DNA of 64,000 bases from Blattamonas nauphoetae (Eukaryota; Preaxostyla; Oxymonadida). The stretch covers positions 1 to 64,000 of the forward strand of contig JARBJD010000273.1 of the NCBI GenBank assembly GCA_033064195.1, given 5' to 3'. The notes under the pieces were generated by a model. The model did not search any database and had not been told where the DNA came from. It worked only from the letters and a program-made list of their open reading frames with translations. Shown in pieces: positions 17,443 through 28,387 of this stretch (within the stretch, counting starts at the first letter, position 1; every line of letters begins with the position of its first letter). The translations under genes and the position numbers were made by a program.

Positions 17443-20119
17443 AACTCAACCTAATCGAGATCTCATCGCGAAGGGGAACGAAGCACTGGGCTCAGTCACC
17501 TCCTCGAAGCAGATCACGTCTCTCGACCAGATGAACCCTCTCCCAAAATCCGCCTTGTTGGATCAAGCACCCGAGTTCGCTCTTGGCATGGTGTATTCCC
17601 AGCTCGTCTCGGAGGCAAAGATCCTTCCCGACCTGTTGACTCCCTCAGGCCCGGTCACTGCCCACACACCCCTCAAAATGCCTGCCTTCAGTCTTCTGAG
17701 TCCAGGCGTCGAGGAAGAGACGGAGATGCTGTGGGATGAGTCGATGGCGACTCTTCCGCCGATCTCGGCAACGCTGAAGGGCGACGACGAAAACAACGCA
17801 CAGACAGACAAGCCAGCAACACGCGGGAGTCCAACAGCATCGACACAAATGAACATCGAGACGAAGCCTGTCAGCCATCGCGAGTGGAGGGAGCTGGCTC
17901 TCCTTTTGGCTGTCGAGAACAGTCGAGAGCAGGAGAGGGATCGTGCCTTCATGGAGAGTCAGCCGCTCAAGAAGTCTCGACCGACAACTGGCTCAGGGGC
18001 GATCGAGACAAGGGAAAGCTTGGGGTCGTCTCCCATGGAATTTGAGGACGAGATCGAACACAATTTCCTGAAGCGGAATCGCATCTCGGGGCAGAACAAT
18101 GACGGGGAGCTGTTCGCGTATTGGGACAAGAAGGAGGAAAGGGAGAGAATCATTCAGCAGATGACAGAAGAGGAGAAGCAGGGTGTGATCGTAAAGAAGG
18201 GGAAGTAGAAGCTCATGGCAGACGAGTCGTCGAGTGACGAGGAAGTCTTCATCAAACACGCAACGAACGTTGTGCTTGTGGAGACGGTTGAGACAAGAAA
18301 TGAAGGAATCAGGAAACAAGAACAGATTCTGAGAGAGCAGGAGGAGGAGAGGAAAGCTGAACCCGAGCGAAAGGAGAATGAACTCAGAGTGACCGAACTC
18401 CGCATTTTGAGGGAGATTGAGGAAGAAGATCGGAGTAAGGAAGAAGAATTGGACCGAATCGAGAAGGAGAGAATTGCCGACGAGGAGATGGCGCAGAAAA
18501 TGAAGAGGAAACTCAAAGAAGACGAGGATCGAATGCTCCAAGAGGCAGCAGAGAAAGAGAAGTGAGAAGAGGAAGAAGCGGACGCTCTCAAAAAGATGAA
18601 TCTCGAAGCACTGAAAAAGAAAAGGAGGAAGAAAGTGACGAGGTGTCGGAAGATGACGAGAAGACAGGTTCTCCAATGGAGCCTTCCCAGTTTCCGCCGG
18701 AGTTGAACCCAATCATCTCCGAAGTCCCCGGTCTAATCCGAACAGACTCGGGATTTGATCAGCCTGTGTCGACTGTCAACAATGAGGCTACACAGTCTGA
18801 TGTTCTGCATGACACAACAGCCCCACTCGACGCAGTGACACCTCATTTCGCGGTAGATGTGAAATCGTCGATTGAACCATCTCCTGCCTCGTCTCTTCAA
18901 AACAACTACACATCCACGCCTCCCTCCTCACAGCCAGCCAGCCGAAAACACACCACACAATCATCTCCGCAGCAGACGCCAAAGTCTTCACGGGTCGGGT
19001 CGAGGTTGAGTCGTCGACGAAGTCGGAAAGGAAATCACGTCCACAATCAGCAAATTCAACAAATGGCATTGTTATGCCGAAATCGCCAACACAAACGTCG
19101 CTGTCCAGTGTACAACTCACTCCAACACCAGCAAATGACGCAAGTCTCGCAGAATCCCGCCGATCACACGTTTCTCGCTCCTCCCGCACATCCGTGAAGC
19201 AGACTCACTCCTCGCCTGTTACCAGAGGTGTGTCAGCACTCTCAATCTCTCCCCCGTCTCGTCTTTCGCGTGAAACGACAGTCAGAATGAGTTGGCACTC
19301 GAGCGGGACAGAAATTAGGCCTCTCTCCGGCCGATCCATACATTCTCAATCGCCGATGATCATCTAACAAGCAAGACAAGGCCTTTCTCGCACTGTTCTT
19401 CTCGTCACATTTCACAACGATCACCTGCTTCACGCAGATTGCGTCCAATATCGCATCGTCTGCAACCTCAGTCTCCAACCTTCATCATCTCCGAAACTCA
19501 GAAATCCAACGAGCGCGATCATTTCTCAATGACTCCCTCGCAAAAGAATGATGCACCTGAATTGAAGACTGGTGGTGTGCATCCAGAAGCGACAGATGAC
19601 TCAGAATCATTCCACGGACTGACCGACATCATTCAATCTGAGACAAATGAGTCAACAGACGAATAGATTCAGTCTCAACGTCACAAATTTAAGAACCAAC
19701 TCAAAACACGCGAAAGAGATGCCAAAGTCACTCACAGACAGAGCAGCCGACCTCTCCCACGAGCAGTCGCATCTAAAACACCAGAATCTGAAAAGCAACG
19801 TCAACTCAGACTGCTCAGCACGTACTCCCACATCCTGACCGACACCGGAAGCTCAACCAGCTCGAGCTCGTGGGAGTATTATTATTCGGAGGAGTCGTCG
19901 GAGGAGTTCCGAAGACACGAGATCATCGAGAAGCTCAACCGCGAGAAGGCTGTCCTCCACACAAAGACACTCGAGCTGGATCTGCAAGACACTCCAGCGA
20001 AGCCGTCGAGAAGGGGAAGCTCGGCGAATTCACTCTGGTTCTTCCATCATCTTTTCCATTCGTCTTCAAGCGACCCACCACCAAAGGGAAGTGTGGAAGC
20101 GACTCTACCCCCTTCCCAG
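17443..20119 (+). pseudogene. decayed host-like coiled-coil gene, 5' part
   Basis: G+C-richer than its neighbours. The frame from about 17,443 through MNPLPKSALLDQAPEF (17,531) runs to a TAG at 18,206. The same frame continues (MADESSSDEEVFIKHATNV) to a TGA at 18,563, then again (EEEEADALKKMNLEALKKK) before shifting frame near 18,630. Later frames give Ser-rich, Gln-rich disordered protein, ending with YYYSEESSEEFRRHEIIEKL just before the DIRS element. Residues around 18,300-18,600 form a long Glu/Arg/Lys coiled coil. It resembles cytoskeletal or scaffold proteins in composition only; no family is recognised. Two in-frame stops and several frameshifts mark it as a pseudogene. Confidence 0.55.
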
Positions 20120-20232
20120 CAGCACCGCCCTTCCAGTAGGTGCTGGCCAAACCGTCGGCCCCTCTTCAGTGAGATCTGGTCAGTGGAAAATAATTATGGC
20201 CGGTCCATCTGATCTCATGTCCGAAACAAATA

Positions 20233-22933
20233 TAGTAGTAAAATAACCCGGCGAGGGTAAAATAACCCGGGGTGAAAACCCCATTTTTTGGACCCCACTT
20301 TCCGTCCATCCCATATTTCTCGGAACCAAAATTTTTTTGGGTCCCACTTTTTTTTCCACAATGTTTGTCTCAACTCCGAGTATCCATCGAGGTATAAATC
20401 GAACCTCCAAAATAGGATCCTGGGCCGGGGGTGCCTATTTCGGAACCATATTTTGGCCTATTTTTGACCCATTTTTGGCTCCTAAATAGGAGGTCCTTAA
20501 CATTTAAGCTTAGAGGATCCGAACTTCACGACAACTTTTCTCCACGCCTGTTCAAAATTTTTCTTTCTCGTTTCATTTCTGGTTGTTTGGGATGTTTTTC
20601 TCTCGAAATCACAATTTTTGAAAATGAAAAATCCTGGGGGGACCTGGGTGGAAATTTATGGTCAAAACTGATTTCCCTGTATAATAAGCTTAGGAGCCGG
20701 AAAACTTGTTTTGATCATATCTCCACAACCAGACATAGTTCCGACATGAAGTTTTCACCAATATGGATGTTTTGTTGGATACTAATTTTTTCTGAAATTT
20801 TTGAGAGTTTTCGAAGACCTCCTATTTTGGCGTTCTTGATGGTTTTCGTTGTTTTCTCCGATTCAACCACAACTAACTGGCGCACGTAACCCGAAATTGG
20901 CACGAAACCCGAAATTGTCAACACCTTCTTAACCCATACTTCATTTTTCTCCGAACCCCTATTTTTGTGGGTCCCACTTTTTTTATGGGTCATCATCTCG
21001 ACCCCATAAATCACTTGAGGCAGAAATCGAACCTCCAAAATAGGATCCCTTGTTCAGGGTGCCTATTTAAGAGCCTTTTTTGGTCCCCAAAAAAATGTTG
21101 TCCTTAACATTTTAGCTTAGTGAATCCTAACTTCACGACCACTTTTCTCTACGCCTGTTCAAGATTTTTTCTTTCTCGTTTGATTTATGGTGGTTTAGGA
21201 TTGTTTTCTCTCGAAATGACAATTTTTGAAAATGAAAAATCCTGGGGGGAGCTGGACGAAAAATGGGGAAAAAACTGACTTCCCTGTATAATAAGCTTAA
21301 GAGCTCGAAAACTTGTTTTGATCATATCTCCACAACCAGACATAGTTCCGACATGAAGTTTTCACCAATATGGATGTTTTGTTGGATATTAATTTTTCTG
21401 AAAATTTTGAGAATTTTCGATGACCTCCTATTTCGGACTTTTCAGATATTTTCATTTTTATTCGCACAGTCTTAACATTATTCCAATTATCATCACTGAG
21501 AACAACAAAATGATGGATTTAGGTGATTTCGGGTCATGACTGTGTCAAATCAACTGAATCTGAAGAAGAAACTCCTCTCAGATAGAATGTGAGAAATCGA
21601 TTTTGCTGACAATGGCAAAAGTCCGAAATAGGAGGTCATCGAAAATTCTCAAAATTTTCAGAAAAAATTAATATCCAACAAAACATCCATATTGGTGAAA
21701 ACTTCATGTCGGAACTATGTCTGGTTGTGGAGATATGATCAAAACAAGTTTTCGAGCTCTTAAGCTTATTATACAGGGAGTCAGTTTTTTCCCCATTTTT
21801 CGTCCAGCTCCCCCAGGATTTTTCATTTTCAAAAATTGTCATTTCGAGAGAAAACAATCCTAAACCACCATAAATCAAACGAGAAAGAAAAATCTTGAAC
21901 AGGCGTAGAGAAAAGTGGTCGTGAAGTTAGGATTCACTAAGCTAAAATGTTAAGGACAACATTTTTGGGGACCAAAAGGCTCTTAAATAGGCACCCTGAA
22001 CAAGGGATCCTATTTTGGAGGTTCGATTTCTGCCTCAAGTGATTTATGGGGTCGAGATGATGACCCATAAAAAAAGTGGGACCCACAAAAATAGGGGTTC
22101 GGAGAAAAATGAAGTATGGGTTAAGAAGGTGTTGACAATTTCGGGTTTCGTGCCAATTTCGGGTTACGTGCGCCAGTTACTCTCCTCCCAAGCACGATCC
22201 TAACCAATTTTAGCTTTTGGATTCGATTCTGATTGTGTCTGCATCATTTTTACGAAATTTGGAGACGGGTGCATCATCCCATGTCAAATGACAGCTCTCC
22301 TTCTGCACCCAGGATAAAAACCGACAAAAGTATCTCAACTGCCGCAAGGGGATTTTTCTCAAAAAATTTAGAAAAAATTAGTATCCAACAAAACATCCAT
22401 ATTGGTGAAAACTTCATGTCGGAACTATGTCTGGTTGTGGAGATATGATCAAAACAAGTTTTCCGGCTCCTAAGCTTATTATACAGGGAAATCAGTTTTT
22501 GACCATAAATTTCCACCCAGGTCCCCCCAGGATTTTTCATTTTTCAAAAAATTGTGATTTCGAGAGAAAAACATCCCAAACAACCAGAAATGAAACGAGA
22601 AAGAAAAATTTTGAACAGGCGTGGAGAAAAGTTGTCGTGAAGTTCGGATCCTCTAAGCTTAAATGTTAAGGACCTCCTATTTAGGAGCCAAAAATGGGTC
22701 AAAAATAGGCCAAAATATGGTTCCGAAATAGGCACCCCCGGCCCAGGATCCTATTTTGGAGGTTCGATTTATACCTCGATGGATACTCGGAGTTGAGACA
22801 AACATTGTGGAAAAAAAAGTGGGACCCAAAAAAATTTTGGTTCCGAGAAATATGGGATGGACGGAAAGTGGGGTCCAAAAAATGGGGTTTTCACCCCGGG
22901 TTATTTTACCCTCGCCGGGTTATTTTACTACTA
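20233..22933. mobile_element. outer foldback element, interrupted
   Basis: Long inverted arms begin TAGTAGTAAAATAACCCGGC at 20,233 and mirror to 22,933, flanked by TA on both sides (20,231-20,232 and 22,934-22,935). The left arm (to about 20,800) pairs almost perfectly with 22,362-22,933. The middle is split by a related foldback at 20,876-22,177. There is no transposase; the ORFs seen here are the two strands of the arms. It inserted in the DIRS element. Confidence 0.85.
20876..22177. mobile_element. inner foldback element, nested in the outer one
   Basis: The arms are 20,876-21,442 and 21,617-22,177, about 560 bp each and nearly identical as reverse complements, with a 174-bp spacer. The ends are ACTGGCGCACGTAACCCG and its complement. 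TA flanks both sides (20,874-20,875 and 22,178-22,179). It shares blocks with the outer element (AACCTCCAAAATAGGATCC, TAATAAGCTTA and CATATCTCCACAACCAGACA), so one family member inserted into another. The high arm identity implies recent activity or arm-to-arm conversion. Confidence 0.85.
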
Positions 22934-22936
22934 TAC

Positions 22937-24079
22937 TGCGGACTTCTTGATTCCTCCTGCCCCACCACCTCCCACGGGGATACCGAAAGATATATTGGCC
23001 GCAATCGCAGAGGGCCTGAAAGCAGAACATCCGACGCTTTTTCTCCCGCCCCCGCCACCTCTTAACCTGTCGACGCCACCATCATATTCAAGTTCTTCGA
23101 CAACAAGATCTTCTTCAGCCTCATCTTCATCGCATCGACAGAGTCGCCCTATCAGGAAGACGAAGAGGCAGTCAGCAGACGACTCTCCGACCCACAACGA
23201 GGATTCACTATCTGAGCCAATATCCTCCAGTTCTTCGGAAGATGACCTCTCCTCTCGTTTTCTCAATCGATCCTCCAGTGCAAGTCGACATTATCGATCA
23301 AAAACACCAAACCCCTCGGGCAGGAGGAACCATCACCGGTCAAGGTCACCCAGAAGGTCGCACCGCCCACAGATTTTCAGGGTACTGTTTCTCAATGGGA
23401 GTTCGAATCAGAATCGGATCCCACACCTCCTCGCCGGTTCTTCGCCTCGCTCAAAGCAAAGATGAAAAGGCGCTTCAACGACTTCGACGGCAACTGGCTC
23501 GACACAGTTTTGCCACAACAAATCCTGGATCAACTATCTCTCTCGTCGGACCACATCCACTCAACTATTGGTATCCAAACTCGCGTCGCAGACGTCCAAG
23601 ACGACTAATCGGATGTGGGGAGACTTCAGGACCAAATCTTGAGGGTTTCTACTCGCTCAGGATTGACTACAATCGCCATGCTGGGCGATATTTACAAACA
23701 GATTTATGAACAGGATCAAAGGTCCCCAATCCTCACGAAACTCGCTGATGCCATGCTTAGCGCAGCAGACGCAGCGACCCGAGCACATCACACCCGATAT
23801 GTCTGTGATGCGAAGCTCATAGAGATGAGAGACCACATGGGAATTCCCCAACCCGCCTCAGTTCGAACGCAGCTTCTTCCGCCACCTGTCCAACTCCACC
23901 AATCTCGTTTCGACCACACTGTCCAGATGTTGGCCCCACAGTCACTCGCACAAATGCATTCTGCGAATAATTTCTCACAGAGAGGGGGTCAGGGTCGGAC
24001 CCCCGCCAAACCAACCGGCTCATACCCAGCACCGAACTCAGGACAGAACAGGAACAGAAGATTCGGTCGGGGCCCTTAG
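22937..24079 (+). pseudogene. DIRS gag-like region, broken
   Basis: Several overlapping plus frames encode a Pro/Ser-rich, Arg-rich then helical protein (for example KLADAMLSAADAATRAHH) ending in a Gly/Asn/Arg tail before the RT frame. Position between the left repeat and RT, and composition, match DIRS gag-like ORF1. It looks broken in about two places and is left as a fossil. Confidence 0.5.
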
Positions 24080-24102
24080 AAGAACAGAAGATAACGGGAA
24101 GA

Positions 24103-26070
24103 TTGCTAGACAGGATTCTTCTTTGGGAAGCTATTGGTGGGAGGACTTTGATCGCCTCCGGCGCGCTATGGGAATGGAAGGACGCGGAGGCCCCCAGCAG
24201 ACTTCGTCGCCTCAAGCCAGCCCCACCGTTCGTCGGCTCTCCGATAGAGATGGCTGCCTACTCATCTCTCCTCCAGGAGGAAATCAGAATCGGAGCGGTG
24301 ACCGAAGTGACCCAGTCAGCCGCTGCTCTCATCCTTCCCACGTTCCTAGTAGCCAAGAAGGGCGGGTCATTCCGCAAGGTGATCGATGCGTCGAGGTTGA
24401 ACATGGAAATCAAGACGGAACACTTCAAAATGGAGAGCGTCCAGACGGCTTTCCCGTTAATCGAAGAAGACAGTTGGATGACAACAATCGACATTCAGTC
24501 GGCATACCTCCACATACTCCTAGCGAGCCCTCTTCGGCCCTTCCTGTGCTTTCGGTTCCAAGACAAGACTTATCAGTTCAACGCTCTTCCGTTTGGGCTC
24601 TCGACAGCCCCTCACACGTTCACACAGACCATGAAGATCGCAGTCAAAGCGCTGAGGAAGGAGCTGAACCTATCGATCATCTTTTATCTCGACGACTTAC
24701 TCCTCATTGCCAGGACGAGAGAGGACGCGATGACCAAGACAGAACAAGCGGTCACCAGGCTCCAGCAGCTGGGCTTCGTGATCTCGAAGGAGAAGTGCCA
24801 GTTGCGGCCCAGTCAAGAAGTAGAGTTCCTCGGTTGGCAAATCAACTCTTGCGATCTGACAGTCAGGGTGACGGAGTCGAGGAGGAAGAAGCTGATCGCA
24901 GCCTTGAAGTCCCACACAATCTCTTGTCAACGGAGGGAGATGATCTCCACCAAACGCCTGTCCAGTCTCGTCGGCTCACTCAATTTTCTGCGTACTTCAA
25001 TACCGGAGACCAGCCTCTACCTCAGACGGCATCAGACCATGCTAGCCGGAGCAGTGCGGAAACGAGGCTGGAGCGGCAACACACGTGTGAACCCCCAACT
25101 CTTGGGCGAAGTTCAGTTTTGGAAGAGGAGGCTGCAACACAACCGACACCACTCGTTCAGGCCCACCAAGTCGCAGGCGACGATCACAACAGACGCCAGC
25201 CCGACAGGATGGGGCGCCACTCTTCAGCTGAGCAGTGGCACTCTCTACTTTCATGGGTACTGGAACAGGGAGTCCCTCCTTCAAACGAGCAATTGGAAGG
25301 AGACGGCGGCAGTTGGCCAGGCGCTCCAGAGCGCAGCCAAGCATCTGAAGCAAGCACAAGTAACAGCGGTGGCCCTCTTGTCAGACAATACAGCAGCAGT
25401 GTTCAACCTCCGAAGGCAGAGAGCAGGTCTTCCCCTCCTGAACATCACGAGGGAGGTCCTGAAGACGTTCAAGAAGTTCAAGATCACCCTCCACTCAATC
25501 AACCACATCCCTGGGAAGAACAACGGAATTACGGACTCTCTCTCTCGCCTCCCTCCCCACGGGGAGTACCACCTCCTCCCTCAAGCACTCCAAATACTAC
25601 AACGAGAATGGAACTTCGTTCCGGAGATAGATCTGTTCGCGACAAGCAAGAACAGACAATGCAGGACGTTTTACTCTCTCTCAGAGGAGGACGGCGAAGC
25701 TGGAAGAGGAGCTCTAACAATAGACTGGTCAGGGATGACGAATCTTCATATTCATCCTCCAATTCTTCTTATTCCGAGAGTGGTGAGGAAGCTTCTGACG
25801 CAGAGGCCGGAGAGAGCAGTCCTGATATCCCCGGCATGGGAAGCACAGCCATGGTCGACGCTCCTCACCCAACTGACACCGCACCACCTTATTCTGGGAG
25901 ACTACTCCCTTCTGTCGGCGCTGGACCTTCCACACGTGGAAACGAAACTACCGCCCGGCAAAATCTTAGCTTCCCTGGTCCAACGGACCACCACTCTGTC
26001 GGCGCTGGACCTTCCTCAACCGGAAACGAACATACCGCCCGACACGGATCCTACCCCACGGCTCAGTTGA
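24103..26070 (+). CDS. DIRS reverse transcriptase-RNase H
   Basis: The 655-residue open frame has the RT core: LPTFLVAKKGGSFRKVIDAS, then MTTIDIQSAYLHI, NALPFGLSTAPHTFT and the catalytic FYLDDLLLI (about residue 197). The RNase H domain follows: TITTDASPTGWG, WKETAAVGQAL, LLSDNTAAV and ITDSLSRL, spanning about residues 360-485. The last 170 residues (FVPEIDLFATSKNRQCR and onward) match the extra domain found after RNase H in DIRS and Ngaro-like pols. The frame has no ATG near its start, so expression by read-through or an alternative start is likely, as in the family. It looks whole. Confidence 0.92.
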   Translation: MLDRILLWEAIGGRTLIASGALWEWKDAEAPSRLRRLKPAPPFVGSPIEMAAYSSLLQEEIRIGAVTEVTQSAAALILPTFLVAKKGGSFRKVIDASRLNMEIKTEHFKMESVQTAFPLIEEDSWMTTIDIQSAYLHILLASPLRPFLCFRFQDKTYQFNALPFGLSTAPHTFTQTMKIAVKALRKELNLSIIFYLDDLLLIARTREDAMTKTEQAVTRLQQLGFVISKEKCQLRPSQEVEFLGWQINSCDLTVRVTESRRKKLIAALKSHTISCQRREMISTKRLSSLVGSLNFLRTSIPETSLYLRRHQTMLAGAVRKRGWSGNTRVNPQLLGEVQFWKRRLQHNRHHSFRPTKSQATITTDASPTGWGATLQLSSGTLYFHGYWNRESLLQTSNWKETAAVGQALQSAAKHLKQAQVTAVALLSDNTAAVFNLRRQRAGLPLLNITREVLKTFKKFKITLHSINHIPGKNNGITDSLSRLPPHGEYHLLPQALQILQREWNFVPEIDLFATSKNRQCRTFYSLSEEDGEAGRGALTIDWSGMTNLHIHPPILLIPRVVRKLLTQRPERAVLISPAWEAQPWSTLLTQLTPHHLILGDYSLLSALDLPHVETKLPPGKILASLVQRTTTLSALDLPQPETNIPPDTDPTPRLS

Positions 26071-27230
26071 GTCTGCTCCCTGATGGCGCTGGACCCTCCT
26101 CTCGAGGAGACGAACCTACCGCCCAGCAGGTCGAGCTTTCGACTGATCGAGCGCTCCCCCACCCTCACTCCCCTTTCTTTCGGGAATTATGTTACGCTGA
26201 CGGCTGGGAGGAAAGGCTCATTCGTGTAGAAGAGACGAGATACAAGAATCCTGCGAAGTGGAAGCGCGCGTGGAGACTATTCGAGATCTTCTGTCATCAG
26301 AAGAAGTACGAAGTGGCATACCTGATTCACCACGACACGAACATGCAGAAAGTACTGTCGGAGTTTGCCCTCTATCTCCAGTCGCTGCTCAAGGATTCCC
26401 CGCAGTCTCAGTCCCAACTTCTTTCTAGTGTCAGGTCGAGCCTCCAGATCTTCCACCCAGGCCTCGCCAACGACAAGACAGCCCTCCGCTCGATCCAGAA
26501 ATTGCTCGCGCGAGACAGTCCGCGAGATACACCTGAGTTCTACACCTCAATGTGGAACATCAACCTTTTGTTACGCTGGGCACAGATGACAGCAGAGGAA
26601 GCCTACACCGACCCGGAACTCCAACAGACCAGAGCCATCGTACTAGTCCTCGCGTACACGTGCTGCAGAAGGGAGGAACTGATCAATCTACGCTGGGAAC
26701 GAATCGAATGGCCTGAGTCAGTTCTGGAGGGCCTGCCAAGACGTGCTGTCGTATCGGTAAGGCAAAAGCAACGACAAGACGCATTCTTTCAGAAGCACAT
26801 CTTCGACGAGGGCTCACCGGACTACTCGCCCTACGTTGCCCTCAGACAGCACCGCCTCAACATCACGGTTGCCTCGCCACGCCTAGCGTCTCTCCCTCAC
26901 GCGGACCTGGGATGCGTTTGGGTCAACTTCACAACGGGTCGACAGCTGCGCCAGCAGCACGTCTCATCAAGGATCGAAGCTGTCTTCAGGGAGCTGGGCC
27001 TCGCCTCGACATACAGGCCATATTCGGTGAAGCACGCAACAATCAGTTACCTGCGCCTCAAGCGCAACATCAGCCTTCGCATGCTTAACGCGCATGTCGG
27101 CTGGTCCGCAGGCTCCACCGTTGCTGATAAGTACTACGCCAGACCAATCCTGGACGGTTCGGATGACTTCTCTCTCGCCGCAGCTTGGTGGCAGCCCCTG
27201 GAGGGGGGTCACGGTCCAACAAACGACTAA
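24123..27230 (+). CDS. DIRS tyrosine recombinase ORF, overlapping RT
   Basis: A 1,035-residue frame whose last 350 residues form a tyrosine recombinase: CCRREELINLRWERI (first catalytic Arg, near 26,680), RPYSVKHATISYLR, then HVGWSAGSTVADKYYA with the likely nucleophile Tyr (near 27,135). This enzyme integrates the circular cDNA. The first 650 residues overlap the RT-RNase H gene in another frame and read as Arg/Pro/Ser-rich text of no recognised fold. DIRS elements commonly overlap these two genes, but the overlap here is about 1.95 kb, unusually long. The real recombinase start may be far downstream. Confidence 0.85.
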   Translation: MGSYWWEDFDRLRRAMGMEGRGGPQQTSSPQASPTVRRLSDRDGCLLISPPGGNQNRSGDRSDPVSRCSHPSHVPSSQEGRVIPQGDRCVEVEHGNQDGTLQNGERPDGFPVNRRRQLDDNNRHSVGIPPHTPSEPSSALPVLSVPRQDLSVQRSSVWALDSPSHVHTDHEDRSQSAEEGAEPIDHLLSRRLTPHCQDERGRDDQDRTSGHQAPAAGLRDLEGEVPVAAQSRSRVPRLANQLLRSDSQGDGVEEEEADRSLEVPHNLLSTEGDDLHQTPVQSRRLTQFSAYFNTGDQPLPQTASDHASRSSAETRLERQHTCEPPTLGRSSVLEEEAATQPTPLVQAHQVAGDDHNRRQPDRMGRHSSAEQWHSLLSWVLEQGVPPSNEQLEGDGGSWPGAPERSQASEASTSNSGGPLVRQYSSSVQPPKAESRSSPPEHHEGGPEDVQEVQDHPPLNQPHPWEEQRNYGLSLSPPSPRGVPPPPSSTPNTTTRMELRSGDRSVRDKQEQTMQDVLLSLRGGRRSWKRSSNNRLVRDDESSYSSSNSSYSESGEEASDAEAGESSPDIPGMGSTAMVDAPHPTDTAPPYSGRLLPSVGAGPSTRGNETTARQNLSFPGPTDHHSVGAGPSSTGNEHTARHGSYPTAQLSLLPDGAGPSSRGDEPTAQQVELSTDRALPHPHSPFFRELCYADGWEERLIRVEETRYKNPAKWKRAWRLFEIFCHQKKYEVAYLIHHDTNMQKVLSEFALYLQSLLKDSPQSQSQLLSSVRSSLQIFHPGLANDKTALRSIQKLLARDSPRDTPEFYTSMWNINLLLRWAQMTAEEAYTDPELQQTRAIVLVLAYTCCRREELINLRWERIEWPESVLEGLPRRAVVSVRQKQRQDAFFQKHIFDEGSPDYSPYVALRQHRLNITVASPRLASLPHADLGCVWVNFTTGRQLRQQHVSSRIEAVFRELGLASTYRPYSVKHATISYLRLKRNISLRMLNAHVGWSAGSTVADKYYARPILDGSDDFSLAAAWWQPLEGGHGPTND

Positions 27231-27315
27231 CGCTCACGCTACTTTCAATCCTTAACGGATATGCTTTCTTTTCATTTCGTTCACATAGTTTCTCTCTCCT
27301 TTGTTCTTTTCAAGA

Positions 27316-27391
27316 CTCACTGAAGAGGGGCCGACGGTTTGGCCAGCACCTACTGGAAGGGCGGTGCTGTTAACAAACCGAGGCCCCTCTT
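27316..27391. repeat. DIRS internal complementary region
   Basis: CTGAAGAGGGGCCGACGG and on to GGGCGGTGCTG is the complement of the left edge (20,120-20,170). The following TTAACAAACCGAGGCCCC is the complement of the right edge (27,702-27,725). The DIRS model uses this region to template the joining of both ends into a circle. Confidence 0.88.
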
Positions 27392-27725
27392 CCATCCCTG
27401 CTTCCACAAGCCGCGAGGAGAGCAGATGCTTCTATCTGGGTTACCTTTGTGACTCCTTTTAATAGTGCCGTCGTAGTTTTTTGTTCCTCGTTGAGGATTT
27501 TCTACGATCGGACCCTTATATTTTTTGCCCCTTCTTCCCGTCGCTTTGCGACAGTCTCCAACGCCTTTCGGTTTCTCCTGGGTGCTTGGAAGAAAGGAAT
27601 TAAGAACATGATCCTCCTTCCAAGGTAATGAAGTGATTATGTTTCGGTCGGTTCGCACAATGGACCGGCCATAATTATTTTCCACTGACCAGATCTCACT
27701 GAAGAGGGGCCTCGGTTTGTTAACA

Positions 27726-28212
27726 ACACAAGCTCCGTCTCTCGTCAATCACACAAGTGGCTGAGCGGGCTCATCGGCAATCCAGAACGCAACGCGACGG
27801 AAGGACAAGTCCTCGCGAGAGAGGAACCACGCCGCGTGAACTCAAAGCTGAATCGCTCTTCAATCGGCTTGAGTATGCGGAGACGGTCCTGACTCCTCTC
27901 GTGGATCTCGGAATGGAGCTCTTTTAGGAAACGTCCGCTCCGAATTCGCCGCCTCAGACACAGCATCATCCACCGACAACCAATCACGTCAACGAAGCTC
28001 GACAGCCGCCACAAGTCAACGAAAAGCCAGCACCTCACCGCAATCGCCAGATAAGCACCGCCCGCAAAGACGAATGGTTCTCCGCCTTCGAAGGAAGCAA
28101 AGCTCTGAAAAAGCATCTATATCGAATTGACACGAGCATCGCAGAACTTCGAAGCGACCTGAGCAGGAGTTTCTTCGTCCAGCGCCTCGCTTCATCCTCG
28201 ACTCGCTCCTGA
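27726..28212 (+). pseudogene. decayed host-like gene, 3' part
   Basis: Directly after the right DIRS edge a plus frame reads HKLRLSSITQVAERAHRQ to NRLEYAETVLTPLVDLGMELF, meets a TAG at 27,925, then continues in the same frame to KKHLYRIDTSIAELRSDL and a TGA at 28,210. Composition (Arg/Gln-rich then helical) and G+C level match the 5' part at 17.4-20.1 kb, so the DIRS element probably split one gene. A single in-frame stop in 160 codons points to recent decay. Confidence 0.5.
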
Positions 28213-28387
28213 AGCCTGTCATGCCCTCCCTCGCTCTGTTCGCTCTCCACCACCGCTCTCTACCCATCACACTTTGACTATTTCTTGAGACTTAGCCCGA
28301 TATTCATCATTTTTTCAATTTTCTGATTTTGACGTGTTTTCAAAAAAACAGTAGTTTTGATCAATTCCTACAAAAATATGGGTACTT

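Larger units (their letters stand above)
20120..27725 (+). mobile_element. DIRS-type tyrosine-recombinase retrotransposon
   Basis: Inverted terminal repeats of about 51 bp lie at 20,157-20,207 and 27,661-27,711. An internal complementary region at 27,316-27,391 is built from the complement of the left edge joined to the complement of the right edge. With RT, RNase H and a tyrosine recombinase, this is the classic DIRS layout, whose circular intermediate integrates without target duplication. The polymerase and recombinase frames look whole. The gag-like region looks broken in about two places, and foldback elements sit between the left repeat and gag. It splits a host-like gene (17,443-20,119 and 27,726-28,212). 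Probably fairly young. Confidence 0.9.

Noticed and set aside
20431-22735. Many 60-150-codon frames in both orientations repeating the same peptides
   Set aside because: They are the two arms of the foldback elements read on opposite strands; no transposase motif is present.
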